A stretch of DNA of 5,797 nucleotides from Firmicutes bacterium UBA1535 (GTDB taxonomy: Bacteria > Bacillota > Clostridia > Tissierellales > Sedimentibacteraceae). Shown here one piece after another: positions 1 through 4,964 of this stretch (positions are counted from its first letter, which is position 1; the number at the start of each line of letters is the position of its first letter). Where the stretch lies: contig DCPV01000292.1 in assembly GCA_002323775.1 (NCBI GenBank), positions 325-6,121 of the forward strand, read 5' to 3'. Both the position numbers and the translations under genes were made by a program. The notes under the pieces are model-generated. The model had not been told where the DNA came from. It was given only the letters and a program-made list of their open reading frames with translations, and ran no database searches.

Positions 1-2198
1 TGTCTTTTTATCTGTGTAAACTTTTTATCAGATTCAGTTATGTACTGCGATAGTGTCGGCTGTCCAAATTCTTCTTTGACATAGAATACTATCTCATACA
101 TTCCTAATTTGTCTGGCTTGTATTTTCTTATTTCATCACTAACAGCTCCACTCTTTATGAGTTTTTCTGCTACTCCATCCTTATCTTCATCGTAATATAG
201 CTTATATGTTGCTACATTATCAGAAACAATATCATCATCATAACTAGCTATATCAAGTGTCATTTGAAGTTCTTCATTTCTTGTGAGTACACTATTCCAA
301 AGTACACAGTATATATCTGGGTTATGGTCTTCTTGCACGTGCATTTTGTATGTGTAGAAATTACTTATATGATAATCTTCAGGGATGTCATCTCGTTCTA
401 TATATTGTGGCTTGACTTTACATTCTACTTGTAAATCTATCTCTATATCCTCATAAGGTACTTTTGATATAAACTCTATTTTTTCATCTGTCTTAGTTCC
501 TGTGTATATCTCTTGCCCTCTAATATCAAACAATAATGTTTCGTATGTGCTTCTATCTCTTACATACTTTGGATTGCCATTAGTTATATTATTATATGCA
601 GTATGCAGTCTATTTTCCTTATATGAGCCATTAATGTCAACCTGGACTTTAGCCTTAGTAGAATAAACAAGAATAAATCCTCTCCAATGAAATTCTCTGC
701 CTTTTTCATTTACCCAAAAGATATCATAATCATGAATTTCATGCTCACCAGTTAAAGGGAACAACCACTCACCATTTAACATTTTTTCTTCATCTTCCTC
801 GGATAGAGGCTCGCCATCAAATAGCATAAATCTATTTACAACATTAGTCATATCCGTTTTATCATAAAGCTTAAATTTTTCTGTATCTAACATATAGAAA
901 GGCTCTTCAAGCTCTAGATAAATAGGTGATTCATCACCACTCTCAGGATCTGGAATTTTAGGAATAACTATTGTTCCGACATCACCACCGCTGCCAGGAT
1001 CTTCTGTTCCTGTTCCATCATTTCCTATAGTTGAAGCTTTACCTTCATTGTATATATGTTCACCATTCTCTTTTGTTTGTTTATATACAACTCTTGCTAT
1101 ACCTTCAAAATCAATTTTTATTTTAGATGTTGTTATTTTGCCATCTTTATCCTTTGTCAGCACACTTGAATAAGCAGAATATGGTATTTCTATTGTAAAT
1201 TTACTTTGCACAGACACATCCTTGCTATTTAATGTTATCTTTTGCCATTTGTTAGTGAGTTTATCTTTTACTGATAATTCCCAATGGTCTATATCTTGCC
1301 TGTTATAATATAAATACTTTCTTAGAAGCTCATCAGTTTCTTGTATATTTTTATCTACTCCATCGAATAAATCATCGTCATTCAAAACCCCCTTGAGTTC
1401 TACTTCTACTTTTACTGTGCCTTGTTTTAAAATGTTTTCTATTCCATAGAATATTGGATTACCTATAAACGTAGCTACTACAGGCTTACGTTTCTTTTCA
1501 ACTTTATCTCTGCCTAAAGAGTTATCCATATACCAAAGTTTATTATCATTTCCCAAGTGGTCCATTCTAAAGTCACCGCTATTATACCATGTTGGCATGG
1601 TTTGAATATTTGCATAGTTGTAGAATTTTCCATCACCATTTAAAGGATTAACTAAGCTATAAGGTGCTGCTGCATTTATTCTCGTTCTAAATTCATTTTG
1701 AATAATAGTCCCACTATAGGAACTATCAGTTGCTAAGGCTGTAATACCAGATGGATATTTTAAGCGATTAGCATTATAATACTTATTTTCGGGTATTTTT
1801 TCCCAAATCCTATAGATATATCTATATGTGTTTTCAGCTCTAGTCATAGCTACATCATCAGGGAAATTAGTATTAGAATACATACTGCCACCTGCTGCAT
1901 AACCATGCCATCTATATTCACCTTTTACACCATTCTTTGTATAATAACCATTAGCTACAATCTTAAAATCATTATTTTTAATTGTTGTATAATCACCATA
2001 GACTATAAGTCCTTTGTCTTTATACAAAGTTAAATTAAGTCTTAACCCACTCTTATCTTTCCATAAAACACCTGCTGGTAGTTTTGTGTATTCATTAGCT
2101 AATTCAAATTGTTCAGCAGAATAAAAAACATTGAATTCACTAATAAAAAAAAATAGCATTAATAAAAATGCTATAAATCTCGTTATTCTATTTTTCAT
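1..2198 (-). CDS. Large secreted surface protein, C-terminus outside window (at least 732 aa)
   Basis: The frame is open from the ATG at 2198 to the window edge without a stop (732 codons read triplet by triplet). The start is MKNRITRF followed by a hydrophobic run and FYSA before EQFE, a Sec signal peptide with likely cleavage after residue 28. The N-terminal part (about 29-260) is rich in Tyr, Trp and Asn. Residues 392-424 form a Gly/Asp/Pro/Ser-rich linker separating two beta-rich halves. Near the end an Asp-rich DEDKDGVAE (670-678) sits in a segment reading like a PKD or Ig-like repeat; it may bind calcium. Only two cysteines are seen (593, 631). No catalytic motif is recognised and there is no SLH domain in the visible part. 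It lies 19 nt after the SLH gene, with SD AAGGAG, so the two are probably co-transcribed and act together outside the cell. From memory it resembles large clostridial proteins of unknown function such as the DUF5704 type, but that is unverified. Confidence 0.9.
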   Translation of the reverse strand, partial: MKNRITRFIAFLLMLFFFISEFNVFYSAEQFELANEYTKLPAGVLWKDKSGLRLNLTLYKDKGLIVYGDYTTIKNNDFKIVANGYYTKNGVKGEYRWHGYAAGGSMYSNTNFPDDVAMTRAENTYRYIYRIWEKIPENKYYNANRLKYPSGITALATDSSYSGTIIQNEFRTRINAAAPYSLVNPLNGDGKFYNYANIQTMPTWYNSGDFRMDHLGNDNKLWYMDNSLGRDKVEKKRKPVVATFIGNPIFYGIENILKQGTVKVEVELKGVLNDDDLFDGVDKNIQETDELLRKYLYYNRQDIDHWELSVKDKLTNKWQKITLNSKDVSVQSKFTIEIPYSAYSSVLTKDKDGKITTSKIKIDFEGIARVVYKQTKENGEHIYNEGKASTIGNDGTGTEDPGSGGDVGTIVIPKIPDPESGDESPIYLELEEPFYMLDTEKFKLYDKTDMTNVVNRFMLFDGEPLSEEDEEKMLNGEWLFPLTGEHEIHDYDIFWVNEKGREFHWRGFILVYSTKAKVQVDINGSYKENRLHTAYNNITNGNPKYVRDRSTYETLLFDIRGQEIYTGTKTDEKIEFISKVPYEDIEIDLQVECKVKPQYIERDDIPEDYHISNFYTYKMHVQEDHNPDIYCVLWNSVLTRNEELQMTLDIASYDDDIVSDNVATYKLYYDEDKDGVAEKLIKSGAVSDEIRKYKPDKLGMYEIVFYVKEEFGQPTLSQYITESDKKFTQIKR

Positions 2199-2209
2199 CT
2201 ATATTTGTA

Positions 2210-2215
2210 CTCCTT
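2210..2215 (-). promoter_or_regulatory. Ribosome binding site of the large secreted protein
   Basis: AAGGAG reads on the minus strand 11 nt before the ATG at 2198. It begins 2 nt after the TAG stop (2218-2220) of the SLH gene. It fixes the start at 2198 and supports coupled expression of the two genes. Confidence 0.8.
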
Positions 2216-2217
2216 AT

Positions 2218-3489
2218 CTATTTTAATTTAAGTGATACAGTAAATGTTAGACCACCATCATCATAAGCAATGAAAAAATTACGATTATTTATCATCACCT
2301 CTTCACTTCCGCCAGTTATTGATGTGCTTTTTAAAGCGTTATCAAAGATTTTCCAAGCTTTATCAAATTCATCTTCAAACCATACCTTAAACATAGCTTT
2401 AAATGTTTTTCCGTAATATGCCATATTAAAGTCATATTTTGAATTGTATGAGTTATATTTACTATCATCAACACTTGCTGAGTGATTAAATAAAATCATT
2501 TTATATGGTGCATTCTTATGATGAAATTCAATAGTGCTTGTAGTTAAAGCCCAGTCTGTATGATATACAATCTTATTTAATTCTTCAATTTTTTCTATTT
2601 CATCTAATTCGCCATTTTTCAAACGAGTCTCTAAAGTATACATTTCATCATGTTTTCTTTGGTTTTCAAAACCAGTAATCCCAAAAACATTTGAATACAT
2701 GTTTAACATATACTGTTCAACTCCAGGAGTTTCAGCATCAGCAGCCTTTATAGCTTCTACCAATTCAATCATCTCATTTAAAACTACACCCTTATACTTA
2801 GGAGCTATCAATAATCCAGGAGTTTGTTCTGTTGTTTCCATTTCAATGCTCTTAACTCCATCAAGTGTAAGTGCTATTCTTCTTTCTTTATCTATCATTC
2901 TAAATATTACTGCTGTAGTTTCAGCTCTTGTTATACTCTTTTGTGGATTTATAAGCTTTAAATTATCTCCTTGCATAATTCCCCAAACGTAACAATCAAC
3001 TGCATCCTCTTTGTATTTATCTTGTACTAAATAGAAGTCTTTAATAAGTGGCTTAACATGTTCATAATACAAATCAAGAGGTCTTGTTTCTTTAAGTGAT
3101 AAAGCATTAGCTATAATTTTAGCAGCCTGTTCTCTAGTTAATCTTAGACGATAATCGTTTATAAAGCTTCTATCAACTATTTTTAATTCTTCAGCTCTTT
3201 GTATAAACCCATCTGCCCAATAACTACTATCGGTATGCTTAGCGTTATATCCAAGCCCTATAATAACCATCTTGATAAATTCTTCAACAGTAACTGCCCC
3301 CTGTGGCTTGAAAGTTCCATCGGTATAGCCATTAATTATACCAAGATTAACCATTTCTTCAACGTCTTTATAAAACCAATCATTTGATTTTATATCACTA
3401 AATACAGTGTTAGCATATACCCTATTTACACCTATAAAGCTCGTGAAAACCATTGTTAAAACTAAAATTAAACTAACTATTTTTTTCAT
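2218..3489 (-). CDS. SLH-domain cell-surface protein with an unknown C-terminal domain (423 aa)
   Basis: A secreted protein expected to be held on the cell wall by three S-layer homology domains, which in this family bind secondary wall polymers. The start MKKIVSLILVL with cleavage after VNRVYA (about residue 26) is a Sec signal peptide. SLH1 spans about 29-81 (FSDI, GIINGYTDGTFKP, TVEE), SLH2 about 89-131 (YWAD, LTREQAA) and SLH3 about 148-203 (GIMQGDN, ITRAE). Residues 204-423 match no family I recognise: a charged helical stretch (about 235-310), then a Tyr/Phe-rich part with NHSASVDDSKYNSYNS and a basic, probably beta, C-terminus. A longer reading from an ATG at 3501 adds four residues, but that ATG abuts AAAAAGG with no spacing; from 3489 the AAGGA lies 11 nt upstream, so 3489 is preferred. 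It is the first gene of an operon with the large secreted protein and has its own sigma-A-type promoter. Confidence 0.93.
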   Translation of the reverse strand: MKKIVSLILVLTMVFTSFIGVNRVYANTVFSDIKSNDWFYKDVEEMVNLGIINGYTDGTFKPQGAVTVEEFIKMVIIGLGYNAKHTDSSYWADGFIQRAEELKIVDRSFINDYRLRLTREQAAKIIANALSLKETRPLDLYYEHVKPLIKDFYLVQDKYKEDAVDCYVWGIMQGDNLKLINPQKSITRAETTAVIFRMIDKERRIALTLDGVKSIEMETTEQTPGLLIAPKYKGVVLNEMIELVEAIKAADAETPGVEQYMLNMYSNVFGITGFENQRKHDEMYTLETRLKNGELDEIEKIEELNKIVYHTDWALTTSTIEFHHKNAPYKMILFNHSASVDDSKYNSYNSKYDFNMAYYGKTFKAMFKVWFEDEFDKAWKIFDNALKSTSITGGSEEVMINNRNFFIAYDDGGLTFTVSLKLK

Positions 3490-3497
3490 ATTCCCTA

Positions 3498-3505
3498 CCA
3501 TCCTT
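3498..3505 (-). promoter_or_regulatory. Ribosome binding site deciding the SLH gene start
   Basis: AAGGATGG on the minus strand. AAGGA is 11 nt before the ATG at 3489 but directly touches the ATG at 3501, which makes 3489 the better start. Confidence 0.6.
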
Positions 3506-3559
3506 TTTAGATTTTTTCTGCTTGTAAAAAAGCATTTTTAATTACCGTTCCTTTCTTTA

Positions 3560-3588
3560 ATTTTACCATATTTCAGCAAATCTTGCAA
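3560..3588 (-). promoter_or_regulatory. Sigma-A-type promoter of the SLH operon
   Basis: On the minus strand, -35 TTGCAA (3583-3588), exactly 17 nt, then -10 TAAAAT (3560-3565) preceded by TATGG, giving a partly extended -10. Transcription should start near 3553, leaving a leader of about 60 nt before the SLH start. Spacing and hexamers match the toxin promoter at 4104-4132. Confidence 0.8.
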
Positions 3589-3613
3589 GATAAATTTTAA
3601 AAACATTTGCTGA
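3573..3613. promoter_or_regulatory. Inverted repeat and palindrome over the SLH promoter -35 (possible operator)
   Basis: TCAGCAAAT (3573-3581) and ATTTGCTGA (3605-3613) are perfect 9-bp inverted arms. Between them the perfect 12-bp palindrome ATCTTGCAAGAT (3580-3591) covers the -35. The toxin promoter copy at 4104-4132 lacks both, so the symmetry is specific to the SLH promoter. It could be a repressor site; no regulator is identified. Confidence 0.4.
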
Positions 3614-3710
3614 TATTTCATTAATTTTTCAATATTTTTATCAATTTTTATATGTTGCTTTTTATTGATTTTTTCTTCCAGTAAGCAATCATTTTTTTGC
3701 TTCCTGAAAT

Positions 3711-3736
3711 AAAAAAACAACCGTTTTTAACAGTTG
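3711..3736 (-). terminator. Intrinsic terminator of the toxin mRNA
   Basis: On the minus strand CAACTGTT (3736-3729), loop AAA, AACGGTTG (3725-3718), then seven T (3717-3711). The stem is 8 bp with one T.G pair. It ends transcription coming from the toxin promoter and insulates the SLH promoter about 120 nt downstream. Confidence 0.8.
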
Positions 3737-3758
3737 CTATTCTCTTGCTATCTCCACT

Positions 3759-3807
3759 GGGGACAGATAATATTTTATTTAAGTTAAAATTAGCGAAGTT
3801 CAAAATT
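3759..3807. repeat. Possible dispersed REP-like repeat remnant
   Basis: It contains GGGGACAGATAAT (from 3759) followed by AAGTTAAAATTAGCGAAGTT (3781-3800). From memory, CTGTCCCC ends joined to AACTTCGCTAATTTT are frequent in clostridial REP-like elements linked to RAYT (TnpA_REP) transposases; here only one end is seen. It sits in the toxin 3' UTR just upstream of the antisense promoter. It could equally be ordinary intergenic DNA; a genome-wide copy count would decide. Confidence 0.3.
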
Positions 3808-3812
3808 AATTA

Positions 3813-3841
3813 TTGCAATTTTATAATAAAAGTGCTATACT
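3813..3841 (+). promoter_or_regulatory. Promoter of the antisense antitoxin RNA
   Basis: On the plus strand, -35 TTGCAA (3813-3818), 17-nt spacer, -10 TATACT (3836-3841), preceded by GTGC. The predicted start is near 3848. It faces the toxin promoter and uses the same -35 hexamer and spacing. Confidence 0.78.
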
Positions 3842-3847
3842 TTACAT

Positions 3848-3943
3848 ATAATAAAGAATAAGTAGTTAGCCGATACGGCTGACACTTTATACGAATAATT
3901 TAGTCGTAATTACTCTGTTAGTGGCAGGGTAATTACTTTTTTT
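3848..3943 (+). ncRNA. Antisense RNA antitoxin of the type I module (about 96 nt)
   Basis: The RNA is bounded by the consensus promoter at 3813-3841 and the terminator at 3906-3943. It contains a small hairpin, AGCCG-ATA-CGGCT (3868-3880), and the terminator hairpin. It is complementary along its whole length to the toxin transcript: the last codons of the toxin ORF (the antisense covers its final 11 bases) and about 85 nt of 3' UTR. No ORF with an SD is present. This is the convergent, 3'-overlapping layout known for TxpA/RatA, BsrG/SR4 and the C. difficile holin-like toxin modules, in which pairing leads to mRNA degradation and blocks toxin synthesis. Its first 38 nt repeat the leader of the toxin mRNA (AAAGAATAAGTAG, later GACAC). 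The exact 5' end is inferred from the -10. Confidence 0.75.
3906..3943 (+). terminator. Intrinsic terminator of the antisense RNA
   Basis: GTAATTACTCTG (3906-3917), loop TTAGTGG, CAGGGTAATTAC (3925-3936), then seven T (3937-3943). The stem is 12 bp with one T.G pair. The T-run is the complement of the Lys codons at the toxin's C-terminus, so terminator and coding sequence are merged. On the minus strand no T-run follows, so it should not stop toxin transcription. Confidence 0.85.
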
Positions 3944-4019
3944 GATTATCTTTTACTATTAGCAATATTAATGTAGCAAAAGCTATCATTAAAGTTAATG
4001 CCTCATACAAAGATAACAT
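3933..4019 (-). CDS. Holin-like type I toxin peptide (28 aa)
   Basis: A 28-codon ORF beginning MLSLYEALTLMIAFATL, then ILLIV, and ending KDNQKK. One transmembrane helix (about residues 6-22) is followed by a short basic tail. The YEALxLMIxFxxLI pattern is typical of the short putative holin-like toxins of Firmicutes (TxpA/BsrG-like; Pfam Hol_Tox from memory), which insert into the cell's own membrane. SD AAGGAG lies 8 nt before the ATG. It is transcribed from the promoter at 4104-4132, ends at the terminator at 3711-3736, and is covered at its 3' end by the antisense RNA. The Leu/Ile/Ala-rich helix, SD, dedicated promoter and antisense partner together make a chance ORF unlikely. Whether it is toxic in its host is untested. 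Confidence 0.85.
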   Translation of the reverse strand: MLSLYEALTLMIAFATLILLIVKDNQKK

Positions 4020-4027
4020 CGGCAACA

Positions 4028-4033
4028 CTCCTT
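4028..4033 (-). promoter_or_regulatory. Toxin ribosome binding site
   Basis: AAGGAG on the minus strand, 8 nt before the toxin ATG at 4019. This is the functional-looking SD of the two in the leader. Confidence 0.8.
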
Positions 4034-4048
4034 TCAGAATGGATTTTT

Positions 4049-4057
4049 ACCTCCTTT
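4049..4057 (-). promoter_or_regulatory. Second, stronger SD-like sequence in the toxin leader
   Basis: AAAGGAGGT on the minus strand is a near-perfect anti-SD complement, yet no ATG, GTG or TTG follows at normal spacing; only ATT (9 nt) and CTG (12 nt), both in the toxin frame, do. It may be a ribosome standby or decoy site, or allow a non-AUG extended form. It is preceded by a five-codon ORF MVDTS (4060-4077), with its stop next to this SD. Confidence 0.5.
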
Positions 4058-4094
4058 CTTTAGGATGTGTCAACCATACCCTGCGCTACTTATT

Positions 4095-4180
4095 CTTTCT
4101 TTAATTTTACCACATTTTATCAATTTTTGCAATATATATTTTAAATATTTTTATTAATTATTTATTGCAATTTCAATATT
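4095..4180 (-). repeat. Promoter-region repeat, copy 2 (toxin)
   Basis: The partner of 3551-3636, with identical length and spacing of all elements (AATATTGAAA, TTGCAA, TAAAAT, AAAGAAAG). Similarity stops just after the transcription start: this copy continues AATAAGTAG, the SLH copy GAACGG. A second TTGCAA (4165-4170) is present only here. Confidence 0.7.
4104..4132 (-). promoter_or_regulatory. Promoter of the toxin mRNA
   Basis: On the minus strand, -35 TTGCAA (4127-4132), 17 nt, -10 TAAAAT (4104-4109) preceded by TGTGG. The start is expected near 4097, so the mRNA begins within AAAGAATAAGTAG, the sequence repeated in the antisense RNA. The leader is about 78 nt and the transcript about 387 nt to the terminator at 3711. 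Confidence 0.8.
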
Positions 4181-4316
4181 TACAGTTTTTTCTTTTCAGC
4201 TAGCAGCACTAATTATTAATATTATTTCTTCCAGTTTTAGCTACTTATCTAATAAGCTCGTCAATTCACTACTTATGTTCCATTGGAACAGAAGTGCGAT
4301 ACTCTACTCTCCTGTT
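4181..4316. other. Intergenic stretch with palindrome and repeated octamers
   Basis: No gene is supported. TGTTCCA-T-TGGAACA (4276-4290) is a perfect 7-bp palindrome around one base. The octamer CTACTTAT occurs at 4241, 4269 and again at 4086 in the toxin leader, with its complement ATAAGTAG at 3858. There is no clear terminator after the upstream operon, so read-through toward the toxin cannot be excluded. The frame of the ORF ending at 4317 continues for 15 sense codons to a TAG at about 4269. Confidence 0.5.
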
Positions 4317-4367
4317 TCAATCAGTATTGGCTGTATAGTAAGTTAAGATAGCTTTTAATATATTCAT
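4317..4367 (-). CDS. Possible 16-aa peptide with a strong SD
   Basis: ATG at 4367 is preceded by GGAGG (4374-4378) at 6 nt, stronger than most SDs in this window. It encodes MNILKAILTYYTANTD, then TGA. It begins 18 nt after the stop of the 192-aa gene, so it would be the last gene of that operon. Beyond the TGA the same frame runs 15 more sense codons (NRRVEYRTSVPMEHK) before TAG TGA. It could be a short peptide, the 5' end of a decayed gene, or chance. I do not recognise it. Confidence 0.4.
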   Translation of the reverse strand: MNILKAILTYYTANTD

Positions 4368-4385
4368 TTGTGTCCTCCACAATTT

Positions 4386-4964
4386 TTATTTTTTATTGAA
4401 ATATTCATAAGCAGCTGAACGTACTAGCTCTGGTTCTTCTCCTAATATAAAAGAAGATCTAAAATATGCTTTGCCAGCATTTATCGTTACAACTATCGTT
4501 GGATGTGTTATATATTTTTTATATTTGAATTTTCCGTTACCATCGTCAAACTCATATTCTACAATTCCGTCAGACATAGAGCTTTTATATTTAAAATAAT
4601 CGCCCCCTATAAGCTGCCCATCTTTTATTACTCTATAATACAGTTTTCCAGACGAGTCAGTATAATCATCAAAAAAATATGCTGTATAACTTACCTTACC
4701 TATTCCATCAAACTCATAATCACCAAGCTTTAGCCAGTATCGGATAACCTGTTCAATAGCTTTTTTGCCCTCATTCTCGTCAAATACTTTTATACCTGTA
4801 TTAAATTCATCTGGTCGAAAGTATAGCATTGCTGAAGAAGAAGCTTCCTCGGCACAATACTTTAGTACTTGTCTGTCTATTCTATAATTCAAATGGTCTT
4901 GCCAGAATACTAATAGAAACAAGAAAAGTATAATAATTGCTAATCCTACTATAAAAGGCTTCAT
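4386..4964 (-). CDS. Membrane-anchored pseudopilin-like protein (192 aa)
   Basis: Hypothetical protein. Residues 4-20 are a hydrophobic N-terminal helix with almost no charged residues before it (MKPF). A helical segment follows with CAEEASSSAMLYF (37-49), then a Tyr/Asp/Gly-rich, probably beta, exported domain up to HPTIVVTINAGKAYF (154-168). One transmembrane helix, an Ala/Glu helix and a small soluble domain match the architecture of TadE/TadF-like minor pilins of Tad/Flp systems, but no diagnostic motif is seen. Its ATG overlaps the TGA of the 143-aa gene (ATGA, 4961-4964), a sign of translational coupling; the nearest SD is AAAGG 11 nt upstream. Alternatives are a sporulation or competence pseudopilin, or an unrelated lineage-specific membrane protein. 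Confidence 0.85.
   Translation of the reverse strand: MKPFIVGLAIIILFLFLLVFWQDHLNYRIDRQVLKYCAEEASSSAMLYFRPDEFNTGIKVFDENEGKKAIEQVIRYWLKLGDYEFDGIGKVSYTAYFFDDYTDSSGKLYYRVIKDGQLIGGDYFKYKSSMSDGIVEYEFDDGNGKFKYKKYITHPTIVVTINAGKAYFRSSFILGEEPELVRSAAYEYFNKK

Larger units (their letters stand above)
3551..3636 (-). repeat. Promoter-region repeat, copy 1 (SLH operon)
   Basis: This 86-bp block aligns without gaps to 4095-4180. On the minus strand both begin AATATTGAAA, have 48 nt up to the -35 TTGCAA, 17 nt to TAAAAT and end TTAAAGAAAG. By hand count about 33 of 48 bases upstream and 33 of 38 from the -35 onward are identical. This is too much, with too constant spacing, for chance AT-richness. Confidence 0.7.
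3853..4098. repeat. Inverted repeat bracketing the toxin gene (leader and antitoxin start)
   Basis: Left arm 3853-3885, right arm 4067-4098. AAAGAATAAGTAG (3853-3865) is the exact reverse complement of 4086-4098. GATACGGCTGACAC (3872-3885) matches the complement of 4067-4080 at 11 of 14 bases. All three differences are transitions that keep G.U pairing within the toxin mRNA. The arms are separated by 6 and 5 unpaired nt. In the toxin mRNA this predicts a helix of about 27 bp joining the 5' end to the 3' UTR. Confidence 0.75.

Noticed and set aside
2699..2992. 97-codon plus-strand ORF
   Set aside because: It lies antisense within the SLH gene, has no SD, and its composition mirrors the coding strand.
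3199..3387. 62-codon plus-strand ORF
   Set aside because: It lies antisense within the SLH domains, with no SD and no recognisable protein features.
3535..3556. Terminator-like TGCTT...AAGCA hairpin before the SLH gene
   Set aside because: It has only a 5-bp stem, and on the plus strand no transcript is known to reach it. On the minus strand it is just a weak leader hairpin.
3538..3720. 60-codon minus-strand ORF starting MFFYFRKQKND
   Set aside because: It starts inside the toxin terminator, has no SD and runs through the SLH promoter. Its Lys/Ile/Asn-rich content is what A-rich non-coding DNA gives.
4043..4072. Second toxin promoter (TTGACA, 18 nt, TAAAAA) on the minus strand
   Set aside because: The -35 is perfect, but the -10 is weak and overlaps the strong SD. 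A transcript from it would leave almost no leader, so the promoter at 4104-4132 explains the gene better.
4276..4290. TGTTCCATTGGAACA as a LexA (SOS) box
   Set aside because: Gram-positive LexA boxes read GAAC-N4-GTTC. Here the half-sites are in the reverse order with a different gap.
4503..4733. 76-codon plus-strand ORF
   Set aside because: It lies entirely antisense to the 192-aa gene, and its Ile/Phe-rich content is an AT-rich artefact.
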